A stretch of DNA of 39,136 nt from Zetaproteobacteria bacterium (GTDB taxonomy: Bacteria > Pseudomonadota > Alphaproteobacteria > Micavibrionales > Micavibrionaceae). The stretch is from the NCBI GenBank assembly GCA_002747015.1, contig NVXI01000011.1, forward strand, positions 24,081 to 63,216. The letters are read 5' to 3'. Positions within the stretch are counted from its first letter, which is position 1, and the number at the start of each line of letters is the position of its first letter. Shown here piece by piece: positions 10,241 to 17,432 of the stretch. The notes under the pieces were generated by a model that was not told the origin of the DNA, did no database searches, and worked only from the letters and a program-made list of their open reading frames with translations. The translations under genes were made by a program, and so were the position numbers.

Positions 10241-10981
10241 TTATATACCTGAAGAGCGGACAAGTTTGCCATCCACCAAATGAAGTCCGCATTCTTGCTC
10301 ATTATCCTGTTCCCACCACCAGCGACCCGACCTTGGCGGTTCCCCTGCTTTAACCGCGCGGGTACAAGGCGCGCAGCCGATAGATGGGAATCCCTGATCG
10401 TGAAGTTCGTTATACGGGATATTGTTATCCTTTATATAATCGCTGATCTCACTCTCAGAAACATCAATAAGCGGATAAACTTTTACAATATTTCGCTCTG
10501 AATCAAACTCCGCAACCGGTAAATCTTCACGATTCCGGGAATGCTCTCGCCTCAAGCCACTGATCCATATTTCGGCGCCATCAAGTGCGCGACCCAGCGG
10601 CTCTACTTTACGGATATTACAACATTTATGGCGGTTTTCTGTACTTTCATAAAACCCGTTAATACCCTGATTTTTAACTAGGTTTTGCACACCAATAGTA
10701 TCGGGGTAGAACGTATCAATACTAATATTAGGATACGCATCTCTGGTTTTTTGAAACACATCGTGCGTTTGCTCAAATAACCGCCCTGTATCAATTGTAA
10801 ATATACGAATTGGCAAATTTTTATTTGCAATCACATGGGTTATCGCTTGATCCTCAAAACTAAAACTTGTCGAGAAAGCCATTGAATTATCACTATAATC
10901 TTGCAGCTTTTGCAAACGCTGCTCCCATGATAGAGACGTTAAATCTTTCACTATGTTTGCTGTTAAAGATACATCAGGCAT
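10241..10981 (-). CDS. cysH: Adenylyl-sulfate (APS) reductase, [4Fe-4S] type (CysH family)
   Basis: Reduces adenosine 5'-phosphosulfate to sulfite and AMP using thioredoxin or glutaredoxin. The 246 residues hold a PP-loop-like N-terminus (FSTSFSFEDQAI), the cysteine pairs Cys120-Cys121 (HKCCNIRKVEPL) and Cys203-x2-Cys206 (GCAPCTRAV), and the mobile-tail catalytic Cys231 in ECGLH. The two Cys pairs bind the [4Fe-4S] cluster that separates APS-type from PAPS-type CysH (family knowledge). This fits the lack of APS kinase in the cluster. The start codon at 10981 overlaps the cysG stop by 8 bases. Cytoplasmic. Confidence 0.95.
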   Translation of the reverse strand: MPDVSLTANIVKDLTSLSWEQRLQKLQDYSDNSMAFSTSFSFEDQAITHVIANKNLPIRIFTIDTGRLFEQTHDVFQKTRDAYPNISIDTFYPDTIGVQNLVKNQGINGFYESTENRHKCCNIRKVEPLGRALDGAEIWISGLRREHSRNREDLPVAEFDSERNIVKVYPLIDVSESEISDYIKDNNIPYNELHDQGFPSIGCAPCTRAVKAGEPPRSGRWWWEQDNEQECGLHLVDGKLVRSSGI

Positions 10982-12422
10982 ATGCCACCTCCTTAATCGG
11001 AAGGTCAGTGAAATAGTTGCCAGAAGTTACAGGCTCCTCTTTCCAAGAATGAGCTTCGTGCCACTTAACCACATTACCAATAACCATCAGACAAGGGGAT
11101 GCAAATTTATGATCTGCATATAAATTTTCAAATGTTTCAAGCGTGGCTGAATAATCTTTATGATGGGTCGTCGTGCCCTGCTCAACAACCAGTAAAGGCG
11201 TATTTGCGTTAAACCCTAGACCTATAAGCTTATTACACAATAATGAGTAATTATTACTGCTCATATATAGGGCGAGCGTCTCATTCTTCGCGTGACGTAA
11301 GCTTTCCCAGAAATCATCATCTTCAAGCTGTTCTTTATAAAGAGAAAGAAACCTAACTGAGCTAGCGCCGCCCCTTTCGGTCAACGGTATCCCCGCATAA
11401 GCCGCGCACCCATTTGCCGCGCTTATCCCCGGAACGATTTGATATGGAACACCAACCCTGCGGGCAACGGCGATCTCCTCTGCTCCATGAGCATAAATAC
11501 CCGGATCGCCACCTTTTAAACGGACAACGATGCGATCTTTATGCAAATGATGTTCGATAATATCATCAATCTCATCTTGCTTTTTATGATGATGGTGCCG
11601 TGTCTTGCCAACCGCAATTTTATGCGCATCTTTACGTGCATATAGATCCATCAAACCTTGCGGGATTAGGCGATCATAAAGAATTACATCCGCTTGCCCC
11701 AAAATACGAACGGCCTTGATCGTAACAAGATCAGGATTTCCCGGCCCTGCACCAATTAAATAAAGCGCGGCGCGGCTTTCATTCGGATAATTATTTAATG
11801 CCTCATCAAACGAAGCATTTGCACGCGCCATATTACCTTCCAGTATATCCTCTGCGATATGCCCACGGATCACCTGCTCATAAAAAACGCGCCGAGGCTG
11901 TAATTTTGAGAGTTTATGGCGCATCGCAACTTTTTTATTCTGCAAGAAACCAATAATTTGTTCAAAACGCGCAGGAATAAGTATTTCAATCGTCTGCTTA
12001 ATTAAACGTGCAAGAACAGGAGAAATTCCCGATGATGATATCGCAATTTGCAACGGCCCACGACGCACAAGCGCAGGGAATATAAAATCACATAATGCAG
12101 GGTTATCAACCACGTTAACCAAAATTTTGCGGGAACGACAATCCATGGCGATTTGCTCATTAACGGCATTATTATCCGTAGCGGCCACCACAATTCGCCT
12201 ATTATCCAAGTGCCCCGGTGTATATTCTTCTTCCCTATAAGTGAAACCATGCGTTTCACAAAGGAGTATTAGCGCCTCACTAATCGACTTGGCAACCACA
12301 TCCACTTTGGCGCTAACACTAGCCAAAGCCTCGGTTTTCGCACATGCAATCTCCCCTCCTCCAATTACAAGGATAGGGGTTTCGGTGTCAGCTTTTAAAA
12401 ACAAAGGTAAATACGTCATCAT
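10974..12422 (-). CDS. cysG: Siroheme synthase CysG (multifunctional)
   Basis: Makes siroheme for CysI from uroporphyrinogen III. The N-terminal part is the NAD-dependent precorrin-2 dehydrogenase/ferrochelatase module (LVIGGGEIACAKTEAL, then VNVVDNPALCDFIFPA). The C-terminal part is uroporphyrinogen-III methyltransferase (LYLIGAGPGNPDLVTIKAVR, VVRLKGGDPGIYAHGAEE), about 482 residues in total. An upstream ATG at 12443 is in frame, but it lies inside the candidate operator and upstream of the predicted transcription start. The tandem ATGs at 12422 and 12419 (MMTYLPLFLK) fit the family N-terminus. First gene of the cysGHJIDN operon. The predicted transcription start is almost at the ATG, so the message may be leaderless. 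Confidence 0.93.
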   Translation of the reverse strand: MMTYLPLFLKADTETPILVIGGGEIACAKTEALASVSAKVDVVAKSISEALILLCETHGFTYREEEYTPGHLDNRRIVVAATDNNAVNEQIAMDCRSRKILVNVVDNPALCDFIFPALVRRGPLQIAISSSGISPVLARLIKQTIEILIPARFEQIIGFLQNKKVAMRHKLSKLQPRRVFYEQVIRGHIAEDILEGNMARANASFDEALNNYPNESRAALYLIGAGPGNPDLVTIKAVRILGQADVILYDRLIPQGLMDLYARKDAHKIAVGKTRHHHHKKQDEIDDIIEHHLHKDRIVVRLKGGDPGIYAHGAEEIAVARRVGVPYQIVPGISAANGCAAYAGIPLTERGGASSVRFLSLYKEQLEDDDFWESLRHAKNETLALYMSSNNYSLLCNKLIGLGFNANTPLLVVEQGTTTHHKDYSATLETFENLYADHKFASPCLMVIGNVVKWHEAHSWKEEPVTSGNYFTDLPIKEVAYA

Positions 12423-12428
12423 AAATCC

Positions 12429-12457
12429 ATTATAATTATACATTTTTTAATTGTAAA
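12429..12457 (-). promoter_or_regulatory. Predicted sigma-70 promoter of the cysGHJIDN operon
   Basis: On the minus strand, TTTACA (12452-12457; 5 of 6 to TTGACA) and a perfect TATAAT (12429-12434) are separated by exactly 17 bases. Transcription would start near 12422, on top of the cysG ATG. Both promoter elements and the spacer are covered by the tandem palindromes at 12438-12475, so a bound repressor would block it. Seen in sequence; activity is inferred. Confidence 0.6.
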
Positions 12458-12475
12458 TACATTTTTTCTATGTAT
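12438..12475. promoter_or_regulatory. Two tandem palindromic sites, candidate Rrf2-type operator between cysG and the regulator
   Basis: The 11-mer ATACATTTTTT occurs twice, at 12438-12448 and 12457-12467, exactly 19 bases apart. Each copy is followed at the same distance by TGTA (12452-12455 and 12471-12474), so each forms a TACA-N-TGTA dyad of about 17-19 bp. The second copy extends to a perfect 7-bp arm pair (AATACAT / ATGTATT, 12456-12476). The array sits between two divergent promoters and next to an Rrf2-family gene, the standard place for an autoregulatory operator. The cognate protein is an inference. Confidence 0.55.
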
Positions 12476-12484
12476 TATACACTT

Positions 12485-12925
12485 ATGGATTTATTAACAA
12501 AAAAAGCCCAACTCGGTTTGAACGCGGCATTATTCATCGCATATAATGCCAGTAAAGAAGCCCCGATATCTGGCGCGACCATTGCGGAGCATTATAATTT
12601 GAGCAGCAGAGCATTAGAGCCTATACTGCAAACATTAGGGCACGCAGGATTATTACAAAGCATCAAAGGCCATAGCGGAGGGTACTATATTAAGGAGCCA
12701 GACAAGATCAGCATCAAGAACATTGCCCAATGCTTTACATGCAAGCCCACGTCTGGCAACGTTGCATTTTCAGAATTCTCTTCTATTTTGAAGCATTCAC
12801 TAGAAGAAAGCCAAGAACGCTTTTGGGATAAACTATCGAAAATCACAATCAAGGATTTATACGAAGAATCCAAGAAAGAAAACATACCGAGACTAAGCAG
12901 TAAAATAATTACTTTTGAAATTTAA
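12485..12925 (+). CDS. Rrf2-family transcriptional regulator, probable regulator of cysteine/sulfate assimilation
   Basis: About 146 residues from [20 protein letters not shown]. Residues 1-60 form a winged helix-turn-helix ([35 protein letters not shown]) with the wing GHSGGYYI, the classic Rrf2 pattern. Only two cysteines are present, Cys83 and Cys86 (QCFTCKP), fewer than the three cluster cysteines of IscR, so an Fe-S cluster is doubtful. CymR-like control through a metabolic partner is possible. CymR of Firmicutes is an Rrf2 protein that binds cysteine synthase CysK (family knowledge), and cysK follows here by 32 bases. An upstream ATG at 12470 falls inside the candidate operator and is rejected. 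The -35 TTGTAA (12451-12456) and -10 TATTAT (12473-12478) predict a start of transcription at about the ATG, hence a leaderless message. Confidence 0.88.
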   Translation: MDLLTKKAQLGLNAALFIAYNASKEAPISGATIAEHYNLSSRALEPILQTLGHAGLLQSIKGHSGGYYIKEPDKISIKNIAQCFTCKPTSGNVAFSEFSSILKHSLEESQERFWDKLSKITIKDLYEESKKENIPRLSSKIITFEI

Positions 12926-12957
12926 ACTTTACAAACCTTATGAAAGGGTCAGTGACC

Positions 12958-13911
12958 ATGTCTGCATTCCGTAAAAAAATTTACAACTCAATAACAGAAA
13001 CCATCGGGGCGACACCATTGGTACGCCTGCATAACATCGAAAAACTTCACAACGTTGAAGCAAATTTAATTGCCAAGCTAGAGTTTTTTAATCCACTGGC
13101 CTCTGTAAAAGACAGAATCGGTGTTGCAATGGTAGAAGCCGCAGAGGAAGCCGGAGACATAACCCCCGGCAAAACAACTCTAGTAGAAGCCACCTCCGGC
13201 AATACAGGCATTGCCCTCGCATATGTTGCCGCGGCAAAAGGATATAAACTTATTCTAACAATGCCCGAAAGTATGTCTATTGAACGTAGAAAAATGCTGA
13301 AGTTTTTAGGGGCAAATCTAGAGTTAACGCCAGCCCATAAAGGGATGACCGGCGCAATTGACAGAGCAAAAGAGATCGTTGAAGGCACGCCAGACACTTA
13401 CATGATTAAACAATTTGATAACCCTGCCAACCCTGACATTCACGCGAGCACGACTGCACTGGAAATCTGGGAAGATACAAATGGAAACGTTGACGTCATT
13501 ATTTCAGGCGTTGGAACTGGTGGAACATTAACAGGCATCAGCCGCGTATTGAAAGAAAAGAACAAATCACTCAAAGTCATTGCCGTTGAACCAGAAGAAA
13601 GCCCAATCCTATCTGGCGGAAGCCCTGCCCCACATAAAATACAAGGCATCGGCGCTGGCTTCATACCATCAATTCTAGAAACTGATTACATTGATGATAT
13701 CGTGAAAGTTAAGAGCGAGACAGCATTTGAAACCACGCGCGAGCTGGCCCTAACCGAAGGGATACCGACAGGCATATCATCAGGCGCCGCACTGGCCGCA
13801 GCCTTAGAAATCGCAAAACGACCTGAATATAAAGGCAAAAATATCGTAATTATATTCCCGGATTTTGCCGAGCGTTATCTTTCTACCGCTCTATTTGATT
13901 TTGATTCATAG
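12958..13911 (+). CDS. cysK: Cysteine synthase A (O-acetylserine sulfhydrylase)
   Basis: PLP enzyme joining sulfide to O-acetylserine to give cysteine, the final step of the pathway encoded by the divergent operon. About 317 residues: the PLP lysine lies in [11 protein letters not shown], the substrate loop is TSGNTG, and the phosphate-binding glycine loop is [10 protein letters not shown]. All are canonical for CysK. ATG 12958 ([10 protein letters not shown]) has AAAGGGT (12943-12949) at good spacing. An in-frame ATG at 12940 would add six residues and has no ribosome site. It is co-oriented with the Rrf2 regulator, suggesting a two-gene unit. Cytoplasmic. Confidence 0.96.
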   Translation: MSAFRKKIYNSITETIGATPLVRLHNIEKLHNVEANLIAKLEFFNPLASVKDRIGVAMVEAAEEAGDITPGKTTLVEATSGNTGIALAYVAAAKGYKLILTMPESMSIERRKMLKFLGANLELTPAHKGMTGAIDRAKEIVEGTPDTYMIKQFDNPANPDIHASTTALEIWEDTNGNVDVIISGVGTGGTLTGISRVLKEKNKSLKVIAVEPEESPILSGGSPAPHKIQGIGAGFIPSILETDYIDDIVKVKSETAFETTRELALTEGIPTGISSGAALAAALEIAKRPEYKGKNIVIIFPDFAERYLSTALFDFDS

Positions 13912-13955
13912 TCAAACAAAGTGAGCGACAATCGCTTAGCACTCTACACAAATAT

Positions 13956-13983
13956 TGGTGACGTGTACTCTATAACGTCACCA
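13956..13983. terminator. Candidate bidirectional terminator between convergent cysK and the NtrC-type gene
   Basis: A perfect 9-bp inverted repeat, TGGTGACGT at 13956-13964 and ACGTCACCA at 13975-13983, with a 10-nt loop. It sits in the 138-base gap between two converging genes, where shared terminators are common. There is no clear T-tract on either side, so it may be factor-assisted or have another role. A second, weaker AGCGA / TCGCT hairpin lies just upstream near 13925-13936. Confidence 0.4.
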
Positions 13984-14049
13984 TACTGACCCAGCGCAAT
14001 AACAACATATACATATACGAACAAACAAAACCATGCCCAGCCAGCCGCT

Positions 14050-15441
14050 CTATTCTTTCAGTTTCCTATAGAATGTCGATTTGGCCATACCAAGAGCACG
14101 CGCCGCTTGCGTCACATTATTATCATAGTATTTTAGAGAAAATTTCATGGCCTCTTGCTCTATTCGCGCCATTGTCTTGAGAATACCGTTTATCTCAAAC
14201 ATCGACGATGAAGCTGTATTCACAACACCAACACAACCTATCGCAAGAGGCATTTCCGCTTGCCTCAATGATGTGAAATCACCAATATCCAGAATATCAC
14301 CATCACACAAAACGATCGCACGATGAATGGTATTTTCAAGTTCACGTACATTTCCAACCCAGTCCCATGTCGATAGCATACTCTCTGCCACCTCCGTCAA
14401 TTCCTTCAAAGGCAGCCCCTCAGACACAGAAAATCTTTCCAGAAAATGATGAATAAGAGCAGGAATATCTTCTGGCCTTTGTTTCAATGCTGGCAGATGA
14501 ATAGGCAGGACATTCAGTCGAAAATACAAGTCATCCCGAAACACGCCCTCCTCTATACCTGCCTCAAGATCGCGATTAGTTGCAGAAATAATCCGAACAT
14601 TGATAGGAATAGCCTTATCCGCGCCAACAGGATAAATTTCCCTCTCTTGCAAAACACGTAGTAACTTCACCTGTGCATCAAGCGGCAGTTCCCCCACCTC
14701 ATCAAGAAAGATTGTTCCACCTTCGGCCTCCCTAAAACGACCCAACGACTTTGTAATAGCCCCCGTAAAGGCCCCTTTTTCATGACCAAACAGAGTACTC
14801 TCCACCAGATCCTTTGGAATCGCGCCACAGTTAATCGCAACAAACGCCCCTCCTGAGCGCGCACTCTCACCATGAATAGCACGTGCAAAAACCTCTTTAC
14901 CGACACCGGTCTTTCCAGTCAACATCACAGGAATCTCCGCCAAAGCAGCCTTACGACCTACGCTCACAACACTCAATAGACCACGATCATAACCAATAAG
15001 ATCATCAAACAAGAACCTGTTCTCGTCTTTATGCTTAAGGCGCTTAACCTCTTTTTCAAGAGCACCAATCTTCATCGCATTACAAACCGAGACTTGAAAA
15101 CGCTGCGGATTTATCGGCTTATTCAAAAAATCATTCGCGCCCAGCTTCATCACCTGAACGGCAACATCAAGATCCTTAGAGCCTGTCAATATAATAATCG
15201 GTAAATTCGGGTATTGCTGCCTTATGAGCTTCAATAACTCAATCCCACCCATATTAGGCATATTCAAATCAATAATCACCAAACAAATGTTTTCCCGCAC
15301 AACATCATCACGCAGAAGAGACAAAGCCATACGCCCCCCATCAGCCTCAACAACGCCCAAACCAATCTTTCTATGTATAAGTAGAGAAATCATACGTCTT
15401 TGCGCAGGGTCATCTTCAACTATAAGAATTTTTCTAGTCAT
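14050..15441 (-). CDS. Sigma-54-dependent response regulator (NtrC family activator)
   Basis: 463 residues in the order receiver, AAA+, Fis-type helix-turn-helix. The receiver has the acidic pair in VEDD (9-11), phosphoacceptor Asp58 (VIIDLNMPN), Thr86 and Lys108 (NKP). The AAA+ domain has Walker A GKTGVGKE (176-183; Lys for the usual Glu/Ser at the second position), the sigma-54-contacting GAFTGA loop (223-228), Walker B GTIFLDEVGE (243-251) and VGNVRELEN. The C-terminal HTH is VTQAARALGMAKSTFYRKL. It activates sigma-54 RNA polymerase when phosphorylated. It is divergent from the response-regulator/kinase operon, whose promoter has a -24/-12 element. No kinase lies beside it on its own strand, so the hybrid kinase at 17433 is the natural candidate partner (inference). 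Confidence 0.94.
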   Translation of the reverse strand: MTRKILIVEDDPAQRRMISLLIHRKIGLGVVEADGGRMALSLLRDDVVRENICLVIIDLNMPNMGGIELLKLIRQQYPNLPIIILTGSKDLDVAVQVMKLGANDFLNKPINPQRFQVSVCNAMKIGALEKEVKRLKHKDENRFLFDDLIGYDRGLLSVVSVGRKAALAEIPVMLTGKTGVGKEVFARAIHGESARSGGAFVAINCGAIPKDLVESTLFGHEKGAFTGAITKSLGRFREAEGGTIFLDEVGELPLDAQVKLLRVLQEREIYPVGADKAIPINVRIISATNRDLEAGIEEGVFRDDLYFRLNVLPIHLPALKQRPEDIPALIHHFLERFSVSEGLPLKELTEVAESMLSTWDWVGNVRELENTIHRAIVLCDGDILDIGDFTSLRQAEMPLAIGCVGVVNTASSSMFEINGILKTMARIEQEAMKFSLKYYDNNVTQAARALGMAKSTFYRKLKE

Positions 15442-15485
15442 GTTGAAAGTATCGCAGACAAATCCTAATAATTCCCAAATACAAA

Positions 15486-15542
15486 CGTTTTAAAATGAGA
15501 ATACTATTGTGTTTATCCCAATATAAAACGCTATAAAATTGG
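15486..15542. promoter_or_regulatory. Possible enhancer (upstream activator) sites for the sigma-54 activator
   Basis: Two imperfectly nested dyads lie 40-100 bases upstream of the sigma-54 promoter: CGTTTTA (15486-15492) with TAAAACG (15524-15530), and CCAAT (15518-15522) with ATTGG (15538-15542). NtrC-type proteins bind dyads upstream of their promoters, and this is the right location. The motifs are short and AT-rich and could be chance. Confidence 0.25.
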
Positions 15543-15583
15543 CAAAACCAAATAATTGATTGATAATAAAGGAAAGTTACATC

Positions 15584-15599
15584 TGGCATGCGTTGTGCA
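15584..15599 (+). promoter_or_regulatory. Sigma-54 (-24/-12) promoter of the response-regulator/kinase operon
   Basis: The 16 bases TGGCATGCGTTGTGCA match the sigma-54 consensus TGGCAC-N5-TTGCA at all but two of the eleven defined positions. The invariant GG (15585-15586) and GC (15597-15598) are separated by exactly 10 bases. The predicted start of transcription is about 12 bases downstream, near 15611, and the first gene begins at 15641. A sigma-54 activator gene starts 143 bases upstream in the opposite direction. Confidence 0.75.
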
Positions 15600-15640
15600 A
15601 AGCATTGAAAAAGAAAATCAACAATAATTTGGGTTTTTAA

Positions 15641-16516
15641 ATGAATATCATAATAAAAAAGGCAGAGGAAGAACTTTTAGAATTTATAGATGGCATAAAG
15701 AATAGCAATGAAAACCTTAGGTGTACTCACTTTCAGGCTTCTCGAATACCGGAGTTTGAAAACGAAGATACAATTGACTTCATCGTCAGGGATCTTGGCC
15801 ATCAAAATGGTGAAATATTTATTTGCTCAGATGGTGATCTTTTCATTATAGCAAAAAAAATGGGGCCCCCCTTCACCAAGGGCCTAAAGAATTTCGTATT
15901 AACCCGCCTTGAAACTCGACCAGCTCTCCCAGAAGAGCTGGTCATTCTTTTTGAAATACAAATAGACCATCACGAAATTGCTAGAATTATAGAAGAAAAA
16001 CTACGCGTTCGAAAACATGAAGAGAAAAAAGAACGGCACGAGCAAGAGCGAATACAATGGCAAGAACAACGCACCAGGATTCTAAACAAGCCTATCCCTG
16101 AACATTTCCATCAAATACTATTAAACAGACAACAAAGTGACAAAGAAACAAATATTCTTGTTATTGATGACGACCCATTTTCACTAAAATTGTTCACCAA
16201 TGCCCTCCCCAGCACATATAATATTCTTCTCGCAGAAAACGGAGAAAATGCCCTTTTCCAATACTTCACCAAAGCACCGGATATTATGTTCCTTGATATT
16301 GGTTTACCCGATATTAGCGGACATGACGTTCTCGCAAAAATACTGGAACATGATCCACAAGCTTTTATTATCATGCTGAGCGGCAAAGGTGATAAAGACA
16401 ACGTTATGAGAGCTATAAAACATGGTGCTAAAGGATTTATAGGTAAGCCTTTAACACATGATAAACTACAGCATTATATAGAACAATCCCCTCACATTCA
16501 AACAATCAACGGATAA
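15641..16516 (+). CDS. Response regulator with unknown N-terminal domain and C-terminal receiver (paralogue 1)
   Basis: 291 residues. The receiver is at the C-terminus (about 170-285): NILVIDDDPF, phosphoacceptor Asp219 (DIMFLDIGLPD), Ser247 and Lys269 (GFIGKP). It is preceded by a highly charged, probably coiled-coil linker (about 118-150, many Glu/Lys/Arg). The first ~115 residues do not resemble any family I know. Their core, GEIFICSDGDLFIIAKKM, has a counterpart in the next gene ([16 protein letters not shown]). There is no DNA-binding domain, so output is likely by protein contact. First gene after the sigma-54 promoter, 12 bases before its paralogue. Confidence 0.85.
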   Translation: MNIIIKKAEEELLEFIDGIKNSNENLRCTHFQASRIPEFENEDTIDFIVRDLGHQNGEIFICSDGDLFIIAKKMGPPFTKGLKNFVLTRLETRPALPEELVILFEIQIDHHEIARIIEEKLRVRKHEEKKERHEQERIQWQEQRTRILNKPIPEHFHQILLNRQQSDKETNILVIDDDPFSLKLFTNALPSTYNILLAENGENALFQYFTKAPDIMFLDIGLPDISGHDVLAKILEHDPQAFIIMLSGKGDKDNVMRAIKHGAKGFIGKPLTHDKLQHYIEQSPHIQTING

Positions 16517-16528
16517 GGAAAACTTAGA

Positions 16529-17389
16529 ATGGAAATAATCACCGAAGATGCCAACGTAAAACTGGCCAGCCTTGTTTTCGCCGTTAATAAATCACCAGAA
16601 AGCTGGGATGGGTGGATATGCCTCCACATTACCTGTTCACGTTTATCCTCATCCGAGGACGCACAGAAAACAATGGCTAACACTAAAAAACTACTTGAAT
16701 CTTGCCTTAAAAATGTGGAAGGGCATAGCTTCTTCTGTGATCCAAGTAATATTCTAACTATTTGTCGAAACACCTCATATGTCGTTCTTCAAGAAATCGG
16801 GCAACATATATGCGACCTTTCTCAAACAGAAGATACATCTCACGTTTATTTTAATATGTTTGACCTAACCTACCAAACTCAAAACTTTGTTGATTACTAC
16901 AACAAACACACAGAACCATTACAAGCGTTCCATCTTCCAGAAGTACAAGAAAAACAAGCAATAAATCATTCCGAAGATATGTTTTCACCACCTGAAGAAA
17001 AACTTTATAAAGCTCCCGATAACAAAGAAAAGACAAAAGTTTTACTAGTAGAAGATGATCCCGTTACAAGATGGATCGTTAGAAACGCCCTACGCGATGA
17101 GTGCGATCTAACAACTGCACAAGATGGAAATAAAGCATTATCACTCTATACCTCCTACCAACCAGACATTGTCTTCTTAGACATTAATTTACCCGATAAA
17201 AGCGGCATGTCTGTATTAACCTGGATCATAGAACATGATCCAGGTGCCTACATTGTTATGTTTAGCTCAGATGATCACCTAAGCACCATGGTCAAAACCT
17301 TCGAAAAGGGCGCAAAAGGTTTCATCGCAAAACCTTTCAGAAAAGAGGATCTCCTTCATTATCTTGAGTGCTGTCCGACAGCGCATTAA
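16529..17389 (+). CDS. Response regulator with unknown N-terminal domain and C-terminal receiver (paralogue 2)
   Basis: 286 residues with a C-terminal receiver (about 169-282): [11 protein letters not shown], phosphoacceptor Asp218 ([11 protein letters not shown]), Ser246 and Lys268 (GFIAKP). The receiver is clearly paralogous to the preceding gene; compare [13 protein letters not shown] with EHDPQAFIIMLSG, and both have GAKGFI.KP. The N-terminal ~135 residues ([23 protein letters not shown] onward) are unrecognised and share only a short core with paralogue 1. The linker (about 130-165) is polar and probably flexible. No HTH, GGDEF or enzymatic output domain is visible. It is followed after 43 bases by the hybrid kinase (start at 17433). 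Confidence 0.85.
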   Translation: MEIITEDANVKLASLVFAVNKSPESWDGWICLHITCSRLSSSEDAQKTMANTKKLLESCLKNVEGHSFFCDPSNILTICRNTSYVVLQEIGQHICDLSQTEDTSHVYFNMFDLTYQTQNFVDYYNKHTEPLQAFHLPEVQEKQAINHSEDMFSPPEEKLYKAPDNKEKTKVLLVEDDPVTRWIVRNALRDECDLTTAQDGNKALSLYTSYQPDIVFLDINLPDKSGMSVLTWIIEHDPGAYIVMFSSDDHLSTMVKTFEKGAKGFIAKPFRKEDLLHYLECCPTAH

Positions 17390-17432
17390 ACCAACAAGGC
17401 ACTTGTTTAATAAAAAAGGATCGAAAAAAAAG

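Noticed and set aside
12470..12484. Upstream ATG for the Rrf2 regulator
   Set aside because: It lies inside the palindromic operator and upstream of the predicted transcription start, and adds five unconserved residues.
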